A DNA stretch of 60,644 nucleotides from an uncultured Flavobacteriaceae bacterium (GTDB lineage: Bacteria > Bacteroidota > Bacteroidia > Flavobacteriales > Flavobacteriaceae), in assembly GCA_938010765.1 (NCBI GenBank), contig CALLVX010000186.1, forward strand, positions 1-60,644, read 5' to 3'. Positions 8,679 to 16,512 of this stretch are shown here, piece by piece (the stretch's first letter is position 1; every line of letters begins with the position of its first letter). The notes under the pieces are model-generated. The model made no database searches. It saw only the letters and a list, made by a program, of their open reading frames with translations, and had not been told where the DNA came from. The position numbers and the translations under genes are program-made.

Positions 8679-9308
8679 TTATATAACCTTACTTAAAAAG
8701 GCTTTTTTGTTGTTCATGGTTGTAGTTGAATAAGTATTTCTATTTTCGAGCACATAGTCGGCATACTTTTGTGCGTGTGCCATATCCATATTATCTGCGT
8801 AGATTAAAGTGCCTTTATGAAATTGGGGTTCTAACATTTTAAAAAGAGGTAGGTATAAATCTTTCCAACCATCGAGAAACAAAAAATCTATGGTTTCGGA
8901 ATAATCCTTAAGAGTTTTCATCGCATCTCCTGTTCTTACCTCCACGTAATCAATTAAACCAGCATCAGCAATATTTTGTATTGCCTTATTTGCTTTGTTT
9001 TCTAACAATTCTGTGGTAATTATTTTTCCTTTTGTTTGACGCGCGGCATCCGCCAGGTAAATAGTAGAAATTCCAAAAGAAGTACCAAATTCAACAATAT
9101 TTTTACAGTTATTTTCAAGAATTAATTGTCGCAAAGTTTCTCCTTGTTCTTTAGAAATAGGAAGATAAACGTCTTTGAAATCGGCAGGCTGCATTGGACG
9201 GAACACAGATTATGCCATTCCCTTTCCCATTCGCATGAAGTCATTTTGAGCGTCATTGTGTAACATATTTAATTTATGTTGCACATTATTTATTTGAGTT
9301 GTATTCAT
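8679..9308 (-). pseudogene. Class I O-methyltransferase with in-frame stop at codon 33
   Basis: From ATG 9308 the frame reads 32 residues (MNTTQINNVQHKLNMLHNDA...MGKGMA), meets TAA at 9212-9210, then continues without a shift as SVFRPMQPADFKDVYLPI through a complete SAM-binding methyltransferase. Motif I is IVEFGTSFGISTIYLADAA, then TGDAMKTL and DFLFLDGWKDLY. The full product would be ~209 residues, as in the COG4122 group that methylates catechol-type hydroxyls. The stop is one base from AAA (Lys). A GTG at 9206 could restart translation and give a 175-residue protein that keeps the whole catalytic fold. So it is either a fresh pseudogene, a gene with internal re-initiation, or a base-call error. 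Confidence 0.75.
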
Positions 9309-9403
9309 TTTATAGTTTTAATTTAAAGACTGTACGAAGGTATGGGCACAGTTAAATTATTTGACTATAAAAAAAAGATTAAATACTGTAAAAATGGGAG
9401 CGT

Positions 9404-10297
9404 TTAATTGGCTAGTCTAAATTGTTCAGGTGTGGATTGAGTTTGTCGTTTAAAATACTTATAAAAATTTGTGGTCTCTTCAAAACCAGATCTATATGCA
9501 ATTTCTTTGACAGATAAGTTGGTGTTAAGCAACAATCGCTTCATTTGTTTAATGCCAATTTCATCAATAAATTGCTTGGCAGATTTATTGATGATTTTTT
9601 TTGTAACTACATTTAAGGTCTTGGTGCTTATGTTCATTTCGCTCGCAAAATCTTTTACCTTTAAGGTCTTTCTAGCGTTTTTTTCAACTAAATTTTGAAG
9701 CTCAAGAAATTCTTTTAGATACTTTTTTTCTAAAGCAATGTGCTTTCCTATCGCTTTTATTCTTAAAAGTTGAGTCGTTAAAATATGAAATTCGTTTCTA
9801 ATAACACTCAGGGAGTGTTCATCCTTTATGGTAAAATATTCATTTTCTATCCGTTTGATGTTATGATATATTTTATCAAAATTCATGCCCTCTAACTGTA
9901 ATTTTGGAACACTCAGCAAGTCATTGAATAAAAGCATTATTTTTTGCGACTCTGTTTTTTCAAGGTAGCTTACTAAAAATTCATTGGTAAAAAGAAGCAA
10001 GGAACCTTCTAAATTTCTACTTTTCTTAAATTTTTGAATTTGGTCCTTTCTTATGGTAAGTAACGTGCCTTTCTTGTACGGATAATCTTTATTGTCTATG
10101 GTATGTTGACCTTTACCTTTTTTGATAAATAAAATAATATAAAACTCTACCTTGTGGTATTCTTCAATAGAATGGTCTAAATCAGTTCGTCGATATAAGT
10201 CCTCTAATTTAAGAATGTCAAACGGTGCTTTTTCGTTTTTTTGATTTTTATATTTGATATGTTTTAGTTGATTTTTTTTCATTTTATTAGATTGCAT
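9404..10297 (-). CDS. AraC-family transcription regulator
   Basis: 297 residues. The N-terminal ~170 are a cupin-type sensing domain (EYHKVEFYIILFIKKGKG, DYPYKKGTLLTIRKDQIQKF). The C-terminal ~100 hold the two AraC helix-turn-helix units (KVKDFASEMNISTKTLN and SVKEIAYRSGFEETTNFYKY). The start is uncertain between ATG 10297 and ATG 10282. Genes of this type usually control adjacent catabolic or secondary-metabolism genes. Here both the methyltransferase and SnoaL genes are candidates. Confidence 0.88.
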   Translation of the reverse strand: MQSNKMKKNQLKHIKYKNQKNEKAPFDILKLEDLYRRTDLDHSIEEYHKVEFYIILFIKKGKGQHTIDNKDYPYKKGTLLTIRKDQIQKFKKSRNLEGSLLLFTNEFLVSYLEKTESQKIMLLFNDLLSVPKLQLEGMNFDKIYHNIKRIENEYFTIKDEHSLSVIRNEFHILTTQLLRIKAIGKHIALEKKYLKEFLELQNLVEKNARKTLKVKDFASEMNISTKTLNVVTKKIINKSAKQFIDEIGIKQMKRLLLNTNLSVKEIAYRSGFEETTNFYKYFKRQTQSTPEQFRLAN

Positions 10298-10390
10298 ATA
10301 ATACTGAACCAGAAACGACAGCTACCATAGCCCAGTAAATTCAACGTTCAGAAGTAGAGAGAACAAGCATAGCAAATAGTTGTTCTTGTT

Positions 10391-11155
10391 TTAAAACTTA
10401 CCTATGTTGGCCCATTTAGAACGTGGTGGAATGGGTTCCATGTTGTCCCAATGTTCCACGATTTTTACATCTTTTATTCTGAAGATATCAAAAATCGAAA
10501 ATTGTTGGTTGTAGTAGGTTGCTTTCGAGTAAGATACCACGTTATTGCCCCGTCCCATAACATGAAATACAAAATCATAATCTTAAATATCCAAAAATTG
10601 TTCTAAAGCTTCAATACCATTAGGCACATTTGCATTATGTTGAATGTATTCGTTTTTAGACACATACTTAGAAAGGGCGTCATTATTTTTATTCTGAAAA
10701 ACATCTACAAGAAAACTTCTTATACATGCTTTGTTAATCTCGGTTTTGTCAAAATCCTTTAAAACGAATTCACCTAAAATCATATCATTACCCGATACTG
10801 TTTCATTTGCCTCTTTATAAGCTGCGATAACATCCCAATGTTCTACTATTTTATTGTTTTCATCGGCGTCAAACATGTCTGTGGTTACCCACTCTGCTTT
10901 ATTATTGTCAATATTTTGATACACATGAACGAACACAAATCTACCATCTTCAATGGCTCTAATTACTCTAATGTCTCATGTATTTGTGCGTGCTAAGAAC
11001 CATTTAAAGAAGGTGATAAACCCATCTGCTCCGTCTGCTACTCCTGTACTGTGCTGGGTATAACGGTCTCCTGTATAATCTTTTACAACTTCTATTTTTC
11101 CATCGCGAATACCTTTTAAATAAAGGTTCTTAGCATTTTCTAATTTTCGCCCCAT
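10391..11155 (-). pseudogene. Double SnoaL-like protein, two in-frame stops
   Basis: The frame from ATG 11155 to TAA 10391 would encode 254 residues with no signal peptide. It is co-linear with the intact 260-residue paralogue at 2378-3160: the first module is RYTQHSTGVADG...KIVEHWDVI, the second EYIQHNANVPNG...KIVEHWDNM, and the end is KWANIGKF. Codon 60 is TGA (10978-10976), where the paralogue has Arg in VRDIKVIRSIEDG, consistent with CGA to TGA. Codon 191 is TAA (10585-10583). No indels are needed. The open middle piece 10583-10936 has no sensible start of its own. Confidence 0.85.
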
Positions 11156-11423
11156 ATCTTACTTTTTAAAGGCGTTCAACCTTTGATAATTATCATACAA
11201 TCGTTTACATCAAATATAGTAGTTAAAATTCAAAGGCGCTTTACAAACATATCTCAATGGTTCAATTCAAATTAAATGGTAATTGGAAGTGGAAAAACTA
11301 CCTCAAAGATCCACCGCTTTAAAGCGTCATTTACTTTTACAAATTACTCTTTTTAGAAGAGTCTCGTTTGTAGTTTCTTTTAGTAATCTCGTAAATTAAC
11401 CTTGATATGAAACTAATTATATA

Positions 11424-12557
11424 TTAGTAATCTAGATTTAATTCGGGAATCAAACTCGCAGCCTCTTTCATTTTTTCATCAATAATCTTGGCATAGATTT
11501 CTGTGGTTCGGATTTCCCTGTGACCTAAGCGTTTTGAAACAGTATAAATATCTGCACCGTTCTCAAGTAGGAGTACCGCATTCGTATGTCTTGCACTATG
11601 AAAAGTGATATGTTTAGTTATTCCCGCCTTCATGCACCATCTGAGGATTTCGGTGTTGTAAACGGCACCATATTTTAAACCTCTAAAAACTCTATCACTT
11701 TCGTTTGTCCGCTTTCCTAGTAGTTTTCTTGATTGCTCTGAAACGTAAAGATATTCAAGTCCGTCTGTTTTCTTCTGTCTAAAAATAATTCTAGACCCCG
11801 TATCTTCATCGCGAACCTTCGACCATTTTAATTTATCAATATCGCTCCATCGTAACCCAGTAAGACAGCTAAAAATGAAAGCATTCTTAAGTACAGGATA
11901 CTTACATTCGGCTTGTGTCATTGCCTGTAATTCGGAATAAGTAAGGTATTCCCTTGTAGATTCTCCCTGTTCAAAACCTTTAACTGATCGCAGTACATTT
12001 TCTTCCAAATAATTTTCGGTATAGGCTTCCCGTAAGGCTGCTTTAAATTTATTGAAATAGGTGTATTTAGAATTTTGGGATAGGGGAGTACCACTCTTGG
12101 TTTTGGCTTTGGTGTTCAGATATCGCTTAAACCCTTTGACAAATTCGGTATCAATATCCTTTAGCTGTTTATGTGGAGAGCAATATCTTTCGATATGTTT
12201 TAAAGCTGCATTCCAATTCCCGTAATTCGCTTTGGTTTCAAAGCGGTCTTCTTTAAGCTGCTCATAGTACTCTAAAAAGGTTACTTGACCTTTTTTATCA
12301 TTCCTTAATTTGAACTTACCTTGATAGAATTCTGCTTGACGTATGGCAAGAATCTTATCTGCCAATTCATAGATTTCTTTGTTCTTCTTCTTTTCCTCAG
12401 ATGTGTTAGGGTTTTCTAAAGGATAAAGCTTTAAGTATTCAAACTCACGGTCATATTTATTTACACCATTTTTATCAATGTGATGTCCTTTATAAAATTC
12501 AATAAATAAACTAAGCTTTCCGTTTTTAATCTTTTTGCTCTTGAGGTTTATTTTCAT
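11424..12557 (-). CDS. Tyrosine site-specific recombinase (integrase)
   Basis: 377 residues and complete. The N-terminus (to ~95) resembles an arm-type DNA-binding part, residues ~95-195 are the SAM-like core-binding domain (TFLEYYEQL...FVKGFKRYL), and the rest is the catalytic domain. Catalytic residues visible are Arg in CLTGLRWSDI, the beta-hairpin Lys in RQKKTDGLEYLYV, His-x-x-Arg in HSARH, His in LGHRE, and the nucleophile Tyr in TTEIYAKI. It has the form of integrases of Bacteroidota integrative elements. It is the last gene before the mnmE 3' end, the usual place for the integrase of an element inserted there. Confidence 0.92.
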   Translation of the reverse strand: MKINLKSKKIKNGKLSLFIEFYKGHHIDKNGVNKYDREFEYLKLYPLENPNTSEEKKKNKEIYELADKILAIRQAEFYQGKFKLRNDKKGQVTFLEYYEQLKEDRFETKANYGNWNAALKHIERYCSPHKQLKDIDTEFVKGFKRYLNTKAKTKSGTPLSQNSKYTYFNKFKAALREAYTENYLEENVLRSVKGFEQGESTREYLTYSELQAMTQAECKYPVLKNAFIFSCLTGLRWSDIDKLKWSKVRDEDTGSRIIFRQKKTDGLEYLYVSEQSRKLLGKRTNESDRVFRGLKYGAVYNTEILRWCMKAGITKHITFHSARHTNAVLLLENGADIYTVSKRLGHREIRTTEIYAKIIDEKMKEAASLIPELNLDY

Positions 12558-12562
12558 ATCCG

Positions 12563-12621
12563 AGGTGAAATTTTTTCACCTTGACTATTAAAAATTATTC
12601 TGAGGTGAAAATTAGGTGAAA
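12563..12621. repeat. AGGTGAAA repeats next to the integrase
   Basis: Direct copies of AGGTGAAA at 12563-12570, 12603-12610 and 12614-12621, plus one inverted copy TTTCACCT at 12574-12581 that forms a short palindrome with the first. They lie between the integrase start (12557) and the mnmE 3' end. Arm-type integrase sites or an int-promoter operator would look like this. Confidence 0.6.
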
Positions 12622-12740
12622 TAAATTTATGAAGATAGGAGATAAAAAGAAAGAGAAAAGAAAAATACTTTTCAACAACTTATTGATTTACAGCTATATG
12701 AATCCAAATAGAATCATATGAGACCAAATGAAATACTTAT

Positions 12741-12758
12741 TTACTTCCCGATACAAAA
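12741..12758 (-). other. Candidate attachment site: last 18 bp of mnmE
   Basis: The final 18 bp of mnmE on the minus strand, TTTTGTATCGGGAAGTAA, encode FCIGK-stop. The 3' end of mnmE (trmE/thdF) is the known attachment site of Salmonella genomic island 1-type elements. Here a tyrosine integrase lies 184 bp away and AT-rich cargo follows. I did not find a second copy in the window, so the far end of the island should lie left of position 1. Confidence 0.5.
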
Positions 12759-14129
12759 ATTAGCAAATATATTCCCAAGCAAATCATCGGAGGTAATTTC
12801 CCCAGTAATTTCCCCGAAATGGAAGAGGGCCTGTCGAATGTCGATTGCTAGTAGATCACCGGAAATTCCTTGGGCGAGCCCGGCCTGTACGCTGTCAATT
12901 TCTTCCAATGCCTTTAGTAAAGCATCGTAATGTCTAGAATTGGTTACAATGGTTTCATTATTGTTGAGTGCGCCCGTATTGACCAGTTCCAAGAAACGAG
13001 TGGTTAAGTCATCAATGCCCGCTTTATCCTTAGCAGAGAGCACGAGTACTTCGGGTAGCTGAGTGCGGATCATTTCCAGGTCAGTTTCCGTAAGTAGGTC
13101 GATCTTATTTACAACGGTCAAAATCGTTTTTTCGGGATACTTTTTGCCTGTTTTTTCAATTGTAGTAACGAACGTCGCTTGATTTGCCAAGAATTGAGGT
13201 CCTGCGACCAAATAAACCACAATCTGGGCTTTTTCGACCATTTCGTACGTGCGCTTGATCCCCATATTCTCGACCACATCTTCGGTATCACGTATGCCCG
13301 CTGTGTCAATAAATCGAAAACCGATACCTCCAATACTTATTTCATCTTCTACCGTATCCCTAGTAGTACCTGCAATTTCTGATACCAAGGCTCTTTCCTC
13401 GTTCAACAGTGCATTCAATAAGGTTGACTTCCCCACATTCGGTTCCCCTACAATTGCGACCGGAATACCGTTTTTGAGTACGTTACCCACTGCAAATGAA
13501 TCTATTAAACGCTTTAATACTTTTTGAATAGTATCTAGAAGTTCCTTAAACTGATTGCGATCGGCAAACTCGACATCTTCCTCTGAAAAATCGAGCTCTA
13601 GTTCTATCAAGGAAGCAAAATTCAAGAGTTCTTGGCGTAATTTTTTGATTTCGTTGCTAAAACCGCCCCGCATTTGCTGCATGGCAATGTGATGACTTGC
13701 TTTCGTATCTGAAGCTATAAGGTCGGCTACGGCCTCTGCCTGACTCAAATCGAGTTTTCCGTTAAGAAAGGCCCTGAGGGTAAATTCCCCGGCGTCTGCG
13801 GCCCTGCAACCGTTCCTCAAGAATAGTTGTATGATTTCTTGTTGTATATAACGCGAACCGTGGCACGAAATTTCGACTACATCTTCTCCCGTATAGGAGT
13901 TGGGGCCTTTAAAAACAGAAAGCAACACCTCGTCTAGTTCCCGATGATCATCTACAATATGCCCTAAGTGAATGGTATGGGTTTTTTGAAGAAGTAGGTC
14001 CTTACCACGAATCGATTTAAAGAAAGGGGCGCTAAGACGAATCACATCCTTTCCTGAGATACGAATAACGGCAATGGCCCCAGCACCTGAAGGAGTTGCC
14101 AATGCAATAATAGGTTCGTTCGAGAGCAT
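12741..14129 (-). CDS. mnmE: tRNA modification GTPase MnmE (TrmE)
   Basis: With GidA/MnmG it installs the carboxymethylaminomethyl group at U34 of certain tRNAs. The N-terminal formyl-THF-binding domain starts MLSNEPIIALATPSGAGAIA. The central G domain has the P-loop GEPNVGKSTLLNAL, G2 TTRDTVEDE, G3 DTAGIRDTED and G4 NKID. The C-terminus ends FCIGK with the conserved Cys. I chose ATG 14129 (462 residues) over TTG 14159 because the promoter -7 element TATTTTTG covers the ten extra codons. The gene ends at the probable island junction and its reading frame is intact. Confidence 0.96.
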   Translation of the reverse strand: MLSNEPIIALATPSGAGAIAVIRISGKDVIRLSAPFFKSIRGKDLLLQKTHTIHLGHIVDDHRELDEVLLSVFKGPNSYTGEDVVEISCHGSRYIQQEIIQLFLRNGCRAADAGEFTLRAFLNGKLDLSQAEAVADLIASDTKASHHIAMQQMRGGFSNEIKKLRQELLNFASLIELELDFSEEDVEFADRNQFKELLDTIQKVLKRLIDSFAVGNVLKNGIPVAIVGEPNVGKSTLLNALLNEERALVSEIAGTTRDTVEDEISIGGIGFRFIDTAGIRDTEDVVENMGIKRTYEMVEKAQIVVYLVAGPQFLANQATFVTTIEKTGKKYPEKTILTVVNKIDLLTETDLEMIRTQLPEVLVLSAKDKAGIDDLTTRFLELVNTGALNNNETIVTNSRHYDALLKALEEIDSVQAGLAQGISGDLLAIDIRQALFHFGEITGEITSDDLLGNIFANFCIGK

Positions 14130-14146
14130 CCGTCTAAATTTATTTG

Positions 14147-14179
14147 CAAAAATAGCCAAAAAGCCCCTTTATTGGGCAA
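14147..14179 (-). promoter_or_regulatory. Promoter of mnmE
   Basis: On the minus strand, TTG (14179-14177), a 22-base spacer, then TATTTTTG (14154-14147), matching the Bacteroidota consensus TTG-N17-23-TAnnTTTG. Transcription should start near 14140, about a dozen bases before ATG 14129. This supports the shorter start. Confidence 0.65.
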
Positions 14180-14304
14180 TGGATGGCACGCTTCTTGATT
14201 TCTGATGGGCATTCGATATAATTGTTATATCCTTCTAAATAGATATAAAATCTACATAATTTCATATCTTCGAGTAAACACATTAACCATTAAAATTGAA
14301 AATA

Positions 14305-14751
14305 ATGAAACGAAGTATTACCGTATTAGCACTATTTCTAGTCTTTAGTTTTGTAGCCAGTGCACAGGAAACCGAACAGGTGAAAGATTCTGTGACTGTC
14401 GTAGAAGAAATCTATGATCAAGATGCATTGGCATTAAAGGAGGAGAAAAAGAAGCAGAAGGCAATTGCCAAAAATGAGAAAGAGCTGAAAAAAGCCCAAA
14501 AAGACCAGAAAAAAGCTGAAAAAGAAGCAAAGAAGGCCGCAAAACTTGCAAAAGCAATCAATTTGAGAAGAAGAGCAATTGATAAGTCCGAAATAAAAAT
14601 AACCAAGTTGCAGAGTAAAGTGGCCAAAGGAAAGAGCAGGGGCAAACTATCTCCCGTAAAGGAAATGGAGATGAACAATAAAATCAACAAGTTGCGGGTC
14701 AACATTGCAAAAGACAAGGAAAAACTGGCCAAGTTAGAGCGAAAGCAATAA
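14305..14751 (+). CDS. Secreted Lys/Glu-rich coiled-coil protein, unknown
   Basis: 148 residues from ATG 14305; the TTG nine bases earlier is less likely. Signal peptide MKRSITVLALFLVFSFVASAQ. The mature part is a continuous charged helix with KKAQKDQKKAEKEAKKAAKL around residues 60-80 and IDKSEIKITKLQSKVAKG further on, so a periplasmic coiled coil is expected. I recognise no named family. It is monocistronic and rightward, opposite to mnmE. Confidence 0.7.
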   Translation: MKRSITVLALFLVFSFVASAQETEQVKDSVTVVEEIYDQDALALKEEKKKQKAIAKNEKELKKAQKDQKKAEKEAKKAAKLAKAINLRRRAIDKSEIKITKLQSKVAKGKSRGKLSPVKEMEMNNKINKLRVNIAKDKEKLAKLERKQ

Positions 14752-14827
14752 TTTTTTGGGCGATTGATCGTAACAAATGGGTTAAAATTGCGTCCCATAG
14801 ATGTAATCCCGAAAAACTAGCAAAGAA

Positions 14828-15193
14828 ATGGAACTCATCAATCAAAAATCAGCATTAAGAACCGATAATCAATTATTGGTCCTTGCACACCTGTCTCAAT
14901 TATTAACATATGTGACCGGATTCGGAGGCCTAATCGTTCCCTTGTTCATCTGGTTGACCTCAAAAGACTCCGTCAGCAAAATGGACGAACATGGGAAAGC
15001 CATCGTAAACTTTCAATTAAGTATGCTCCTGTTTACAATTCTAAGTATTCCGGCAATCTTGTTGTTAGGCCTAGGTATATTGAGTCTGATCTTTATTGGA
15101 ATAATCGCCTTTGTTTTACCGATTGCGAACGCTGTTAAAGCAAGTAACGGTGAAGGTCCAAGCTATTTTATGACAATCCGATTTATTTCATAA
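14828..15193 (+). CDS. DUF4870-domain membrane protein
   Basis: 121 residues fitting DUF4870: LLVLAHLSQLLTYVTGFGGLIVPLFIWL, then the signature DEHGKAIVNFQLS and two more hydrophobic helices, giving about three membrane segments in all. Function is unknown in the family; the proteins are small inner-membrane proteins. It lies 76 bp downstream of the coiled-coil gene and ends at a bidirectional terminator shared with dnaN. Confidence 0.85.
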   Translation: MELINQKSALRTDNQLLVLAHLSQLLTYVTGFGGLIVPLFIWLTSKDSVSKMDEHGKAIVNFQLSMLLFTILSIPAILLLGLGILSLIFIGIIAFVLPIANAVKASNGEGPSYFMTIRFIS

Positions 15194-15214
15194 GCAGAAT
15201 AATCTAATAGAATA

Positions 15215-15249
15215 AAAAGCCCTGATAGCGAAAAGTTATCAGGGCTTTT
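15215..15249. terminator. Bidirectional terminator between DUF4870 gene and dnaN
   Basis: AAAAGCCCTGATA (15215-15227) pairs perfectly with TATCAGGGCTTTT (15237-15249), with A-rich and T-rich flanks on both strands. It lies in the 79-bp gap between two convergent genes. Confidence 0.9.
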
Positions 15250-15272
15250 ATAGTATACTATGTTAGCTATTT

Positions 15273-16391
15273 TTAGCTATTCAGCATTACTGGCATTACC
15301 AGCATCGTCACATGTTCGCCTTCGTCCAGCCCATCGACCGGGGTTAAAATACCCGCTCTGTTGGGAAGGCTCATCTCTAATGAAACCTCGTCCGAACCTA
15401 GATTGTTCAACATCTCGGTCAAGAAACGGGAGTTAAAACCTATTTGCATATCATCCCCTTGATAGGCACAGGTAAGCCGCTCTTCGGCCTTATTGCTGTA
15501 ATCTATATCTTCTGCCGAAATATTTAATTCGGCCCCAGCTATTTTCAACCGTATTTGGTGCGTTGTCTTGTTTGAAAAGATAGAAACCCTACGTACAGAG
15601 CTCAAAAACTGATTTCTTGAAATGGTTAGCCTATTGGGATTCTCTTTCGGGATAACTGCTTCGTAGTTCGGGTATTTCCCATCGATCAAGCGGCAAATCA
15701 GTTCAGTATCCTCAAAGCTGAATTTAGCATTGCTATCATTGTATTCGATTGTTACATCCGATTCGCTTCCCGCGAGGATTCCCTTTAACAAAGTAAGAGG
15801 CTTTTTAGGCATAATGAATTCCGCTACCTGCGATGCACGTACATCAGCTCGTTGGTATTTTACCAATTTATGGGCATCGGTCGCTACGAAGGTTAAATTT
15901 TCAGGGGAAAACTGAAAAAAGACACCGCTCATTACAGGTCTTAAATCATCGTTACCAGCGGCGAAAATTGTTTTGTTAATGGCAGTTGCCAAGATATCTC
16001 CCAAGATCGTGGTAGCACTGGGATTCGCTAATTCGACCGCTTTTGGAAATTCTGCACCATCGGCATAGGCCAAGGCGTATTTACCGTGGTTAGAGCTTAT
16101 TTCTACCGTATTGTTGTCTTCAACAACAAAAGTCAAAGGCTGCTCAGGAAAGGTTTTCAGTGTTTCCAACAAAAGCCGAGCGGGTACCGCAATGACTCCT
16201 TCATTGTCCGAATCAACATTCAGTATCGAACTCATCGTAGTTTCCAGGTCGGATGCGGATACGGTCAGTTTATTTTTATTTAAATCGAATAAAAAATTAT
16301 CCAGAATGGGAAGGGTGTTACTATTATTGATAACACCGCCTAAAACCTGTAGTTGCTTTAGAAGATACGTGCTGGATACAATGAATTTCAT
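15273..16391 (-). CDS. dnaN: DNA polymerase III beta sliding clamp
   Basis: 372 residues, the normal length for the bacterial ring clamp that tethers polymerase III to DNA. Three repeated clamp folds are visible. Conserved pieces include LLKQLQVLGGVINNSNTLPI at the start, RPVMSGVFFQF in the middle and the peptide-binding C-terminus ending in LVMPVMLNS. It is leftward and isolated from oriC genes here, with a TATCTTTG -7 element ~75 bp upstream. Confidence 0.96.
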   Translation of the reverse strand: MKFIVSSTYLLKQLQVLGGVINNSNTLPILDNFLFDLNKNKLTVSASDLETTMSSILNVDSDNEGVIAVPARLLLETLKTFPEQPLTFVVEDNNTVEISSNHGKYALAYADGAEFPKAVELANPSATTILGDILATAINKTIFAAGNDDLRPVMSGVFFQFSPENLTFVATDAHKLVKYQRADVRASQVAEFIMPKKPLTLLKGILAGSESDVTIEYNDSNAKFSFEDTELICRLIDGKYPNYEAVIPKENPNRLTISRNQFLSSVRRVSIFSNKTTHQIRLKIAGAELNISAEDIDYSNKAEERLTCAYQGDDMQIGFNSRFLTEMLNNLGSDEVSLEMSLPNRAGILTPVDGLDEGEHVTMLVMPVMLNS

Positions 16392-16465
16392 GTGCTAGTT
16401 TTTTAAGTGGGTACTTGCCAAGAGACTGGTTGAAAATATGTAATTCAGACCAATTTCAAGACAAA

Positions 16466-16500
16466 CAAAGATATTTGAATTGTGGTTTTTATCGAAACAA
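16466..16500 (-). promoter_or_regulatory. Likely promoter of dnaN
   Basis: Minus strand TTG (16500-16498), 24-base spacer, TATCTTTG (16473-16466). The -7 element is perfect, and the spacer is one base over the usual range. Confidence 0.45.
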
Positions 16501-16512
16501 ACTTATTAACAG

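Noticed and set aside
11341..11365. ACTCTT ... AAGAGT hairpin after the integrase
   Set aside because: Short stem, no T-run on the leftward side; weak support.
1..12740. Second copy of the mnmE 3' end as left att site
   Set aside because: No second copy was found by eye inside the window; the far end is assumed to be outside.
14418..14798. Leftward hydrophobic 126-residue frame
   Set aside because: Mirror image of the Lys/Glu-rich coiled-coil gene: AAA/GAA codons read backward as TTT/TTC give Phe/Ser runs.
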